A DNA stretch of 64,000 bases, taken from assembly GCF_947494125.1 (NCBI RefSeq), contig NZ_CANLTU010000013.1, forward strand, positions 1 through 64,000, read 5' to 3'. The translations under genes and the position numbers were made by a program. Under the pieces are notes generated by a model. That model had not been told where the DNA came from and searched no databases. It worked only from the letters and a program-made list of their open reading frames with translations. Below, piece after piece: positions 56,106 through 64,000 of the stretch (position 1 is the first letter of the stretch; the number at the start of each line of letters is the position of its first letter). Source of the DNA: an uncultured Tenacibaculum sp. (GTDB lineage: Bacteria > Bacteroidota > Bacteroidia > Flavobacteriales > Flavobacteriaceae).

Positions 56106-58607
56106 ATGGCAAAAAATTTAGTAATAGTTGAGTCACCTGCAAAAGCAAAAACAATAGAAAAGTTTTTAGGTAAAGATTTTCAAGTTGAATCGAGTTTTGG
56201 TCACATTGCCGATTTACCCTCAAAAGAGTTAGGTGTAAATGTTGAAGGAGATTTTAAACCGAAGTATATAGTTTCTACAGATAAAAAAGCAGTTGTAAAA
56301 AAACTGAAAGATTTAGCAAAAAAGGCAGAAACTGTTTGGTTAGCAAGTGATGAGGATCGTGAGGGAGAAGCTATTGCATGGCATTTAGCTGAGCAATTAA
56401 AATTAAAAGAAGAAAATACGAAACGTATTGTTTTTCATGAGATTACTAAAAAAGCCATTTTAAAAGCAGTTGAAAATCCACGAGATATTAACTATAACTT
56501 AGTAAATGCGCAACAAGCACGTCGTGTATTAGATAGGTTGGTAGGATATGAACTTTCTCCAGTATTATGGAGGAAAGTAAAAGGAGGATTGTCAGCAGGT
56601 AGAGTTCAATCAGTAGCAGTACGTTTAATTGTTGAACGTGAGCGTGATATTGAAGGATTCACACCGGTAGCTTCTTATAGAGTTGATGCTGAATTTGTAA
56701 ATGCTAGTGGTAAAAAATTTAAAGCTAAATTAGCTAAGAATTTTTCAGAAAAGAAAGAAGCAGAAGCTTTTTTAAATTCATGTTTGAGTGCTGAGTTTTC
56801 AGTAGCAGACTTACAGAAAAAACCAGCAAAAAAATCACCAGCAGCGCCATTTACAACATCAACGTTACAGCAGGAAGCTTCAAGGAAATTAGGTTTTCCA
56901 GTAGCAAAAACAATGATGGTTGCTCAACGTTTATATGAAGCCGGTTTGATTACATATATGAGAACGGATAGTGTAAACTTATCTGAAGATGCAAAGAATG
57001 CAGCACAAGCTGAAATTATAGCATCTTACGGAGAAGAATATAGCAAACCACGTAATTTTTCAAATAAATCGAAAGGAGCTCAAGAAGCGCATGAGGCGAT
57101 TCGTCCTACTAATATGGAGAATCATGAGATTACTGGAGAATATGATCAAACTCGATTGTATAGCTTAATTTGGAAAAGAACTTTAGCTTCTCAAATGAGT
57201 GAAGCTCAATTAGAAAGAACAGTTGTAAAAATAGATAATACTAAAAACGATAAGCAGTTTACAGCAAACGGTGAGGTTATTACTTTTGAAGGTTTTTTAA
57301 AGGTGTATTTAGAAGGAACCGATAATGAAGATGAAGAACAAGCTGGAATGTTGCCTAAAATGAATGTAAGTGAAGTTTTAGGTAATGAGTACATTACAGC
57401 GACTGAACGTTATACGCGTCCACCAGCAAGATTTTCAGAAGCGGCATTAGTAAAGCGTTTAGAAGAGTTAGGGATAGGACGCCCGTCTACATATGCACCA
57501 ACAATTTCTACAATTCAACGAAGAGAATATATTGAAAAAGGAACTGTAGAAGGTAAAGAAAGAAACTATATTCAATTACGTTTAGCAAACCAGACAGTTG
57601 AAGAGCAGTTATTAACAGAAAGAGTAGGGTCTGATAAAGGTAAATTAGTACCTACTGATATTGGTAATATTGTAAACGATTTTTTAGTAGCTAATTTTGA
57701 TGCTATTTTAGATTATGGTTTTACAGCTAAGGTAGAAAGCGATTTTGATGAAATTGCTGAAGGTAAGGAAGATTGGATTGAAATGATAAAAGAATTTTAT
57801 CAGGGATTTCATGTCGTAGTAGAGGATGTTGCAGCAAATGCAGAAAGAGCTAAAGGTGAACGTTTATTAGGTGTGGATCCTGATAGTGGTAAGAATGTAT
57901 ATGTACGATTAGGTCGTTTTGGAGCAATGGTGCAAATAGGTGAGGCTACAGATGAAGAAAAACCACGTTTTGCAAGTTTACAAGCAGACCAAACGATGAA
58001 TTCTATTACTTATGAAGAAGCAATGGATTTATTTCAATTGCCAAAAACATTAGGTGACTATGATAATTTAGAAGTAATAGTAGCAAATGGTCGTTTTGGT
58101 CCATATATTAAATTTGATGGTAAATATGTGTCGTTAGATAAAGGAGAGAATCCTATGTCTGTAGATATGGATCGAGCTATTGAGTTAATTGAAGCAAAAA
58201 GAAAAGCGGACGCACCAATAGGAGAATATGAAGGAATGCCTATTCAAAAAGGAGTTGGTCGTTTTGGTCCTTTTATCAAATGGAATTCAATTTTTATTAA
58301 CGTTAATAAAAAATATGATTTTGATAATCTTTCTAAAGAAGATTTAGAAGCATTAATTGAAGATAAAAAGAGAAAAGAACGTGAAAAACTAATTCATAAC
58401 TTTGAAGAAGTAGGTATTCGTGTAGAAAAAGCTCGTTGGGGACGTTTTAATGTTATAAAAGGTAAGGTAAAGATAGAGTTACCTAAAACAACTGAAATTG
58501 AGAAGTTAACTCAAGAAGAAGCTGTGAAAATGATAGACGCAAAAACTCCAAAAAAGAAAACTACTAAAAAGAAAGCTGTTAAAAAGAAAACTACTAAAAA
58601 GAAATAA
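56106..58607 (+). CDS. topA: DNA topoisomerase I
   Basis: The 833-residue type IA topoisomerase relaxes negative supercoils. The TOPRIM domain starts LVIVESPAKAKTIEKF, with metal Asp residues in SDEDREGEA (D82/D84). The nucleophile is Y284 in GLITYMRTDS. The C-terminal half holds zinc-free topo-C repeats (LGRFGAMVQIG, ANGRFGPYIKF, GVGRFGPFIKW and KARWGRFNVI) and ends in a histone-H1-like Lys/Thr tail (PKKKTTKKKAVKKK). Complete. Confidence 0.96.
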   Translation: MAKNLVIVESPAKAKTIEKFLGKDFQVESSFGHIADLPSKELGVNVEGDFKPKYIVSTDKKAVVKKLKDLAKKAETVWLASDEDREGEAIAWHLAEQLKLKEENTKRIVFHEITKKAILKAVENPRDINYNLVNAQQARRVLDRLVGYELSPVLWRKVKGGLSAGRVQSVAVRLIVERERDIEGFTPVASYRVDAEFVNASGKKFKAKLAKNFSEKKEAEAFLNSCLSAEFSVADLQKKPAKKSPAAPFTTSTLQQEASRKLGFPVAKTMMVAQRLYEAGLITYMRTDSVNLSEDAKNAAQAEIIASYGEEYSKPRNFSNKSKGAQEAHEAIRPTNMENHEITGEYDQTRLYSLIWKRTLASQMSEAQLERTVVKIDNTKNDKQFTANGEVITFEGFLKVYLEGTDNEDEEQAGMLPKMNVSEVLGNEYITATERYTRPPARFSEAALVKRLEELGIGRPSTYAPTISTIQRREYIEKGTVEGKERNYIQLRLANQTVEEQLLTERVGSDKGKLVPTDIGNIVNDFLVANFDAILDYGFTAKVESDFDEIAEGKEDWIEMIKEFYQGFHVVVEDVAANAERAKGERLLGVDPDSGKNVYVRLGRFGAMVQIGEATDEEKPRFASLQADQTMNSITYEEAMDLFQLPKTLGDYDNLEVIVANGRFGPYIKFDGKYVSLDKGENPMSVDMDRAIELIEAKRKADAPIGEYEGMPIQKGVGRFGPFIKWNSIFINVNKKYDFDNLSKEDLEALIEDKKRKEREKLIHNFEEVGIRVEKARWGRFNVIKGKVKIELPKTTEIEKLTQEEAVKMIDAKTPKKKTTKKKAVKKKTTKKK

Positions 58608-58668
58608 AGTAGCTTTTAGAAAAAAATAGTTTAGTATATTGCGAATTCGTTAATCTGACCCCCTTAAG

Positions 58669-59829
58669 ATGAATTACGATTTTTTTAAACCAATAGAAGG
58701 AGCTGTAGTTGCACATATATTGTCGCAACCAGGATCTGTTTTGGGACAAAATATTAGTTTACACACAGCTGAAAATGGTTTCCCTAGTCTATCTGGGGTG
58801 AATATTGCTATACTTGGTGTGAAAGACGGCAGAGGAGCTGAGAATAACGAAGGCTGCGGAAAAGATTTACAACCCATACGTAAAAAACTTTACGAATTAT
58901 TTCCCGGTAATTGGCAGGTTCAAATTGCTGATTTAGGTAATATAGAACAAGGGAATTCTATTAAAGATACTTATTTTGCAGTAAGCTCTTCAGTTGAATT
59001 TTTATTAAAGAAGAATATTCTACCTATAATAATAGGAGGAAGTCAAGATATAACTTACGCAAATTATAGAGGGTATGATGCTTTAGAGCAAACCGTTAAT
59101 TTAGTTTCTGTAGATAGCCGTTTCGATTTAGGATCAATAGATGATGAAATGTCTTCCAAATCATTTTTAAGTAAGGTGATTATGGAGCAACCTAATAATT
59201 TATTCAATTATAGTAATATTGGATACCAAACATATTTTAATTCACAAGAAGAAATAGATTTATTAGATAAATTATACTTTGATGCTTTTAGGTTAGGAGA
59301 AGTTAAAGATGTAACTTTAGTAGAACCTATAATGAGAGATGCAGACATTGTTAGTATAGACATTGGTTGTATTCGTCAAAGTGAAGCACCAGCAAATAGT
59401 AATGCTTCTCCAAATGGATTTTATGGAGAAGATATTTGTGCAATAACAAGATATGCTGGTATTAGCGATAAAGTAACTTCCTTTGGTATATATGAGTATA
59501 ATAGTACCTTAGATTCAAATTATCAAACAGCAAATTTAATAGCTCAAATGATTTGGTACTTTATAGAAGGAGTAAATTTTAGAGCTAAGGATTATCCATT
59601 TGTAACAAAAGAAAAATATCAAAAATTTACAGTTCTTCTAAACGATGATGACCCTATAAATTTTTATAAAAGTGATAAAACAGGTCGTTGGTGGATGGAA
59701 ATAAATTTAATATCGAATAATAAACATAAAAGACATGCGTTAATACCATGTAACTATCAAGATTATGAACAGGCGCTTAAACAAAAGATGCCTAATAGAT
59801 GGTTTAAAGCTTTGCAAAAGCTTGTTTAA
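58669..59829 (+). CDS. Arginase/formimidoylglutamase-family protein with incomplete metal site
   Basis: The 386-residue ureohydrolase-fold protein has the three family metal motifs in altered form: GGSQD (124-127 region) in place of GGDHS, DSRFD (149-153) in place of DAHxD, and SIDIG (229-233) in place of SxDxD. The expected ligands at 126 (Q), 151 (R) and 233 (G) are lost while D149, D153 and D231 remain. It is therefore probably a non-catalytic member. It lies 99 bases upstream of gldK on the same strand, and its conserved place beside gldKLMN in the group suggests a link to gliding or the T9SS. Confidence 0.82.
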   Translation: MNYDFFKPIEGAVVAHILSQPGSVLGQNISLHTAENGFPSLSGVNIAILGVKDGRGAENNEGCGKDLQPIRKKLYELFPGNWQVQIADLGNIEQGNSIKDTYFAVSSSVEFLLKKNILPIIIGGSQDITYANYRGYDALEQTVNLVSVDSRFDLGSIDDEMSSKSFLSKVIMEQPNNLFNYSNIGYQTYFNSQEEIDLLDKLYFDAFRLGEVKDVTLVEPIMRDADIVSIDIGCIRQSEAPANSNASPNGFYGEDICAITRYAGISDKVTSFGIYEYNSTLDSNYQTANLIAQMIWYFIEGVNFRAKDYPFVTKEKYQKFTVLLNDDDPINFYKSDKTGRWWMEINLISNNKHKRHALIPCNYQDYEQALKQKMPNRWFKALQKLV

Positions 59830-59928
59830 AAGAGAGTTGTCTTTTAAATGGTAAAAAAATATAATACGTAATTGTTTTTTAATAAAAAAAATAATAGGTT
59901 TACGCCTCTTTTTTAAGAAAGGAATAAT

Positions 59929-61311
59929 ATGAAGAAAATAGCAGTACTTGCATTATTAGTATCTATCGTTTACTCTTGTGGTTCAAGCGGAGGAGATAGA
60001 GGAGAATTAGTCGGAGTAAAGTCAAAAAGAAAATGGTTTGCAGAAAAACCATATGGAATGGCTAAAATCCCTGGAGGTTCGTTTACTATGGGTAAACAAG
60101 ATGAAGATCCTTTAGGAGCTATGAATGCCCCAACTAAGACAGTAACAGTTCAGCCATTTTATATGGATGAATCTGAAATTACTAATAGTGAATATAAACA
60201 GTTTGTTACTTGGGTAAGAGATTCTATTACAAGAACTAAATTAGCTTATCAAGCAGAATTTGCTTCTGGAGGAGATGAAGATCCAGCAACTGCAGGTAAA
60301 AATGCTCAAGGTATTCAGTTATATGCTTTTGCTTCTAAAGATACAGTAAATGAAACTCCTTATGACAAGTATATGAGAGAGAATTACTATGAGTTAGGAG
60401 AAGGCTTAGATTCATTGAAACCATTAAATTGGCAAGAAGATCTAGTATGGCAAGCACAAGAGTACCCAGATTCTGATTATGTTGAAGTAATGGATTCTTT
60501 ATATATTAAAAAAGATGAAGCTTTAAATGGAATAAGGACTTTCAATACGAAATTACTAAATTATAGGTATTTTTGGTTCGATAATGATGCTGCTGCAAGA
60601 ACTGGAAAGAATAGAAAAGACTTTATGAAAGATGAAGTTATAAATGTATATCCAGATACAACAGTATGGATTAAAGACTTCAATTATTCATATAATGATC
60701 CAATGCACCAAGAATATTTTGCTCACAAAGCATATGAAAACTATCCTGTAGTTGGAGTAACTTGGAACCAAGCAAAAGCATTTTGTCACTGGAGAACAAA
60801 AACTAAAAATAGATACCAAAGATCTAGAAAGAAATTAGGATTAGTACCAGCTTTTAGATTACCAACAGAAGCAGAGTGGGAGTATGCTGCTCGTGGAGGA
60901 TTAAATTATGCAAAATACCCTTGGGGAGGTCCAAGTACAACAAGTGATAGAGGATGTTTCTTAGCAAACTTTAAACCAGTGCGTGGAGATTATGCAGCAG
61001 ATGGAGCTTTATATACTGTAGAAGCAGTCTCATATAACCCTAATGAGTATGGGTTGTTCAATATGGCAGGAAATGTTGCAGAATGGACTAATACAGCGTA
61101 TAATCAAATGTCATATTACATGGGGTCAACAATGAATCCTAATGTAGAGATAAAAGAAAATAGAAGAAAAATTATCCGTGGAGGATCATGGAAAGATGTA
61201 GCGTATTTCTTAGAAGTAAGTTCTCGTGACTGGGAATATGCAGATACAGCAAGAAGTTACATCGGATTTAGAACAGTACAAGATTACTTAGGTACTAGCA
61301 AAAACAAATAA
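59929..61311 (+). CDS. gldK: Gliding motility / T9SS lipoprotein GldK
   Basis: The 460-residue lipoprotein (lipobox VYSC) has a formylglycine-generating-enzyme-like (FGE-sulfatase) domain: AKIPGGSFTMGKQDED at the start and RLPTEAEWEYAARGG, MAGNVAEWT and IIRGGSWKD at the end. GldK (PorK) forms the outer-membrane-associated periplasmic ring with GldN. A long insert (about 110-240) is usual. First of gldKLMN. Confidence 0.96.
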   Translation: MKKIAVLALLVSIVYSCGSSGGDRGELVGVKSKRKWFAEKPYGMAKIPGGSFTMGKQDEDPLGAMNAPTKTVTVQPFYMDESEITNSEYKQFVTWVRDSITRTKLAYQAEFASGGDEDPATAGKNAQGIQLYAFASKDTVNETPYDKYMRENYYELGEGLDSLKPLNWQEDLVWQAQEYPDSDYVEVMDSLYIKKDEALNGIRTFNTKLLNYRYFWFDNDAAARTGKNRKDFMKDEVINVYPDTTVWIKDFNYSYNDPMHQEYFAHKAYENYPVVGVTWNQAKAFCHWRTKTKNRYQRSRKKLGLVPAFRLPTEAEWEYAARGGLNYAKYPWGGPSTTSDRGCFLANFKPVRGDYAADGALYTVEAVSYNPNEYGLFNMAGNVAEWTNTAYNQMSYYMGSTMNPNVEIKENRRKIIRGGSWKDVAYFLEVSSRDWEYADTARSYIGFRTVQDYLGTSKNK

Positions 61312-61356
61312 TACAAACAAGAATAAATATTAATTCCCTTAAAATCAAAAAGAATT

Positions 61357-61992
61357 ATGGCACAATCAAAATCAACTAAGAAAATGTTTAATATGGCTTA
61401 CGGTCTAGGAGCCGCAGTCGTAATTATTGGAGCATTATTTAAAATTTTACACTGGCCTTTTGGTAATGAAGTACTAATGGTAGGTATGATTGTAGAAGCA
61501 TTAGTATTTGCTTTATCAGCATTTGAACCAGTTGAAGATGAATTAGACTGGACAAAAGTATACCCTGAATTAGCAGACGGACAGTCATTAGGAAAAAATG
61601 GAGAAGCAAGCCCTGCAGAAGCACAAAGTATGTTATCTCAGAAATTAGATGATATTTTAAAAGATGCTCGTTTAGATGCTAACTTAGTATCAAGTTTAGG
61701 AGATAGTATCAAAAATTTCCAAGGAGCAGCAGAAGGATTAACTTCTACTTCTAACACAATCGCGTCAACAAACCAATATAACGAGCAAATGTCTATGGCA
61801 GCTGCTAAATTAGAGTCTTTAAACGGATTATACTCTACTCAAGTTGAAAATGCAGGTAAACAAGCTGATTTAAATACTGCTTTAGTTGAAAATTCTCAAC
61901 GTTTACAAGAACAAATGGAGTCGTTAGCAACAAACTTATCTTCTTTAAACGGAGTATATGGCGGAATGTTAACTGCAATGTCTAATAAATAA
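61357..61992 (+). CDS. gldL: Gliding motility / T9SS motor protein GldL
   Basis: The 211-residue inner-membrane protein has two transmembrane helices (about 12-30 and 38-57), ALFKILHWPFGNEVL between them and FEPVEDELDWTKVYPEL after. A cytoplasmic coiled coil of about 130 residues follows. GldL and GldM form the proton-driven rotary motor of the T9SS. Confidence 0.97.
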   Translation: MAQSKSTKKMFNMAYGLGAAVVIIGALFKILHWPFGNEVLMVGMIVEALVFALSAFEPVEDELDWTKVYPELADGQSLGKNGEASPAEAQSMLSQKLDDILKDARLDANLVSSLGDSIKNFQGAAEGLTSTSNTIASTNQYNEQMSMAAAKLESLNGLYSTQVENAGKQADLNTALVENSQRLQEQMESLATNLSSLNGVYGGMLTAMSNK

Positions 61993-62036
61993 TAATTAGT
62001 TTATCTAATTTTAATTAACTAAACAAACTAATTAAT

Positions 62037-63569
62037 ATGGCAGGAGGAAAACTATCACCAAGGCAGAAGATGATTAACCTAATGTATCTTGTATTTATTG
62101 CAATGTTAGCAATGAATATGAGTAAAGAGGTATTATCTGCTTTCGGTTTGATGAATGAAAAGCTTTCAGAAGCGAATGTAAAAGCAACTGAAAAGAATAC
62201 TAGCGCATATGCAACTTTAGCAAAAAAAGCTCAAGAGCAAGCTAAACAATATGGTGAAGCTAAAGAAAAAACAAGTCAGTTAAAAGTATTAGCAGATGAC
62301 TTATATGCATACATTGGAGATTTAAAAACTCAAATGATGGCAGATGTAAAAGATCCAAAGGCATATGAGTCTATGGATAAGGCCAAATTCTTAGATGAGC
62401 TTTTCTTTAAAGGAGGAAAAGTTACTAAAAAAGGAAAAGAATTTGTAGCTAAAATTGATGCATTTAGAGATCAATCAGCTAAATTATTAGAAGGTACTAA
62501 AGTAGCTGGAGTTGTAGAATCTCGTTTCAATACAGATAAAGTAACAAACAAAGATAAAAAGAAGGTTGATTGGTTGAAATATAACTATGAAGGATTTCCT
62601 TTAATTGCATCTTTAACTAAGTTTACTCAGATTCAGGCAGACGTTAAAGCAACAGAATCAGATGCATTATCTGCATTATTACAAGGAGAGTTAGAAAGTG
62701 CAGTTTCTTTAAAGAACTATGAAGCAATGGTTCTTTTTGAAAAGAATGCATACTATCCGGGAGAAAAATTATCTGGTAAAATTGTATTAGGTAAAAAAGA
62801 TGATAATTTAACTGCTGAAAAAGTAATTGTTAACGGTAAAGAGATTGCTGCTGATAAGATTAAAGCAGGACAAGTTATCTTAGATGGTCCAGCTGGTGCA
62901 GTAGGAGATAAGGAATTAAAAGGAGAATTCCAATTTATGGAAAATGATTCTTTAGTAACAATTCCAATTGTAGGTGGTTACTCTGTAATTCCAAAACCAA
63001 ATGAAGCAGTAGTTTCTGCAGATAAAATGAATGTAGTATATCGTGGATTATCTAATCCTTTAACAATTTCTGTACCAGGAGTGGCAGGTAACAAAGTTAC
63101 TGCATCTGCACCAGGTTTAAGAAGAGTTAATGGAGATAAGTATATGATGAGACCAGGTAATGGGAATGAAGTAACTATTAGAGTTTCTGCAACAATACCA
63201 GGAGGTGGTAAAATTAATACACCTAAGAAATATAGAATTAAAGACATACCACCAGCGGTAGGTATGGTAAGAGGTCAATATGGTACTGTAAAAATGCCAA
63301 AAGCAAGTGTAGCTCGAATTACAGTTGGAGCAGGCTTACCAGATTTCTTATTTGATTTAAAATTAAATGTATCTAGTTTTAAAATTAAAGTTCCAGGACA
63401 AGTAACAATACCAGTTAATGGAACTAGATTAACAGCTAGAGCAAAACAGGCACTTGGTAGAGCTAGAAGAAATGATGTAATAACTATTTATGATATTAAG
63501 GCATCGGTTTCAGGTTCTAATTACAAGATTAAGAAAGTGTTACCTGTTAATATAGAAATTACGAATTAA
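62037..63569 (+). CDS. gldM: Gliding motility / T9SS motor protein GldM
   Basis: The 510-residue protein has one N-terminal transmembrane helix (MINLMYLVFIAMLAMNMS, preceded by GGKLSPRQK) and a long periplasmic part of stacked domains that reaches the GldKN ring. It ends in immunoglobulin-like beta domains (PKPNEAVVSADKMNVVYRGL, then RVSATIPGGGKI). GldM transmits motor rotation. Full length. Confidence 0.97.
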   Translation: MAGGKLSPRQKMINLMYLVFIAMLAMNMSKEVLSAFGLMNEKLSEANVKATEKNTSAYATLAKKAQEQAKQYGEAKEKTSQLKVLADDLYAYIGDLKTQMMADVKDPKAYESMDKAKFLDELFFKGGKVTKKGKEFVAKIDAFRDQSAKLLEGTKVAGVVESRFNTDKVTNKDKKKVDWLKYNYEGFPLIASLTKFTQIQADVKATESDALSALLQGELESAVSLKNYEAMVLFEKNAYYPGEKLSGKIVLGKKDDNLTAEKVIVNGKEIAADKIKAGQVILDGPAGAVGDKELKGEFQFMENDSLVTIPIVGGYSVIPKPNEAVVSADKMNVVYRGLSNPLTISVPGVAGNKVTASAPGLRRVNGDKYMMRPGNGNEVTIRVSATIPGGGKINTPKKYRIKDIPPAVGMVRGQYGTVKMPKASVARITVGAGLPDFLFDLKLNVSSFKIKVPGQVTIPVNGTRLTARAKQALGRARRNDVITIYDIKASVSGSNYKIKKVLPVNIEITN

Positions 63570-63588
63570 TAAGTAAAAAATTTAAAGT

Positions 63589-64000
63589 ATGAATTGGAAG
63601 CGTTTTTATATGGTTTTATTAGCACTTGCTACAACTAGTTTTGTAAGTGCCCAAGCTAACCTCTTAAATGCTACAAAGGTAGATGAGATTGGAGTTAAAT
63701 CTGAAGCACAAATTGTTTCGGAGGACGATAAACCACTTCCTTATGGCTATATTAGTGATAGAGATGTGTTATGGTCTAAAGTGGTGTGGGAATACGTTGA
63801 TTTAAATCAAAAAATCAATTTACCTTATTATTATCCAATTGATACTACAAATGCAGGTTTAACAAGACGTTCGTTGTTTGATACCTTATTAAAAGGTATT
63901 AAAAATGGTGAAATAAAAGAGGTTTATAGCGATTCTTATTTTACAACTAAAATAGGAATGGAAGAAATTAAGTCTATGACTTATAATGAACGTGATGATG
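63589..64000 (+). CDS. gldN: Gliding motility / T9SS protein GldN (3' end outside window)
   Basis: The frame opens at ATG 63589 and is open to the right edge (137 codons). It has a signal peptide (LALATTSFVSAQA) and then the GldN/PorN segment ISDRDVLWSKVVWEYVDLNQ, KINLPYYYPID and RRSLFDTLLKGI. It pairs with GldK in the periplasmic ring. 19 bases after gldM. Confidence 0.95.
   Translation, partial: MNWKRFYMVLLALATTSFVSAQANLLNATKVDEIGVKSEAQIVSEDDKPLPYGYISDRDVLWSKVVWEYVDLNQKINLPYYYPIDTTNAGLTRRSLFDTLLKGIKNGEIKEVYSDSYFTTKIGMEEIKSMTYNERDD

Overview
The window is AT-rich chromosomal DNA from a gliding member of the Flavobacteriaceae (Bacteroidota). Three things support this. The right end carries the gldK-gldL-gldM-gldN operon for gliding and the type IX secretion system. 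Many genes are preceded by the flavobacterial -7 box TAnnTTTG and lack Shine-Dalgarno sequences. The families present are also typical of the group (SppA, GH64-like, DUF4920, DUF3179, LptE, TPR-type sensor kinases). A marine genus such as Tenacibaculum or Polaribacter is plausible, but the sequence alone does not fix the genus. I see no rRNA, tRNA, CRISPR array, insertion sequence or integrase.

Left part (1-25.6 kb). A large repeat-rich adhesin-like gene runs off the left edge on the minus strand. Next to it are a TPR/LuxR-type membrane regulator and the protease SppA. A run of housekeeping and small-operon genes follows: tag, a DPP III lipoprotein, a Kir-type potassium channel, SDR-HAD-MazG, a TlpA-like thioredoxin, ilvE, a DUF4920 lipoprotein with a cytochrome c'-like lipoprotein and mnmD, and trmN6. 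The stretch 17.0-19.8 kb is accessory. The 3' end of trmN6 occurs three times there (once intact, twice as decayed fragments). The copies bracket two lipoprotein genes and a secreted alpha/beta hydrolase, and each copy also looks like a terminator for the opposing gene. Metabolic genes follow (saccharopine-dehydrogenase-like protein, DUF423, pckA, ade).

Middle part (25.7-41.6 kb). A minus-strand cluster joins a TPR sensor kinase and a LytTR response regulator to five leaderless proteins: a GH64-like protein, a DUF1842-like protein, a zinc-ribbon protein and two small unknowns. I regard this as the best candidate here for an undescribed system. To its right are ruvC, a KAP-family P-loop NTPase, hemW, a cyclase-family hydrolase, a 550-bp leader ending in a terminator, an MFS-VOC pair, a MazG-like protein, aroA and queA.

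Right part (41.7-64 kb). This holds rlmN, a polyprenyl diphosphate synthase, a porin-like protein with a DUF3179 lipoprotein, and a decayed macroglobulin-like gene between two paralogous small secreted proteins. Then come groL-groS, a miaB-EBP-lptE-TPR-secG operon, topA, and a metal-ligand-deficient arginase-like gene directly upstream of gldKLMN. The gldN gene is cut by the right edge.
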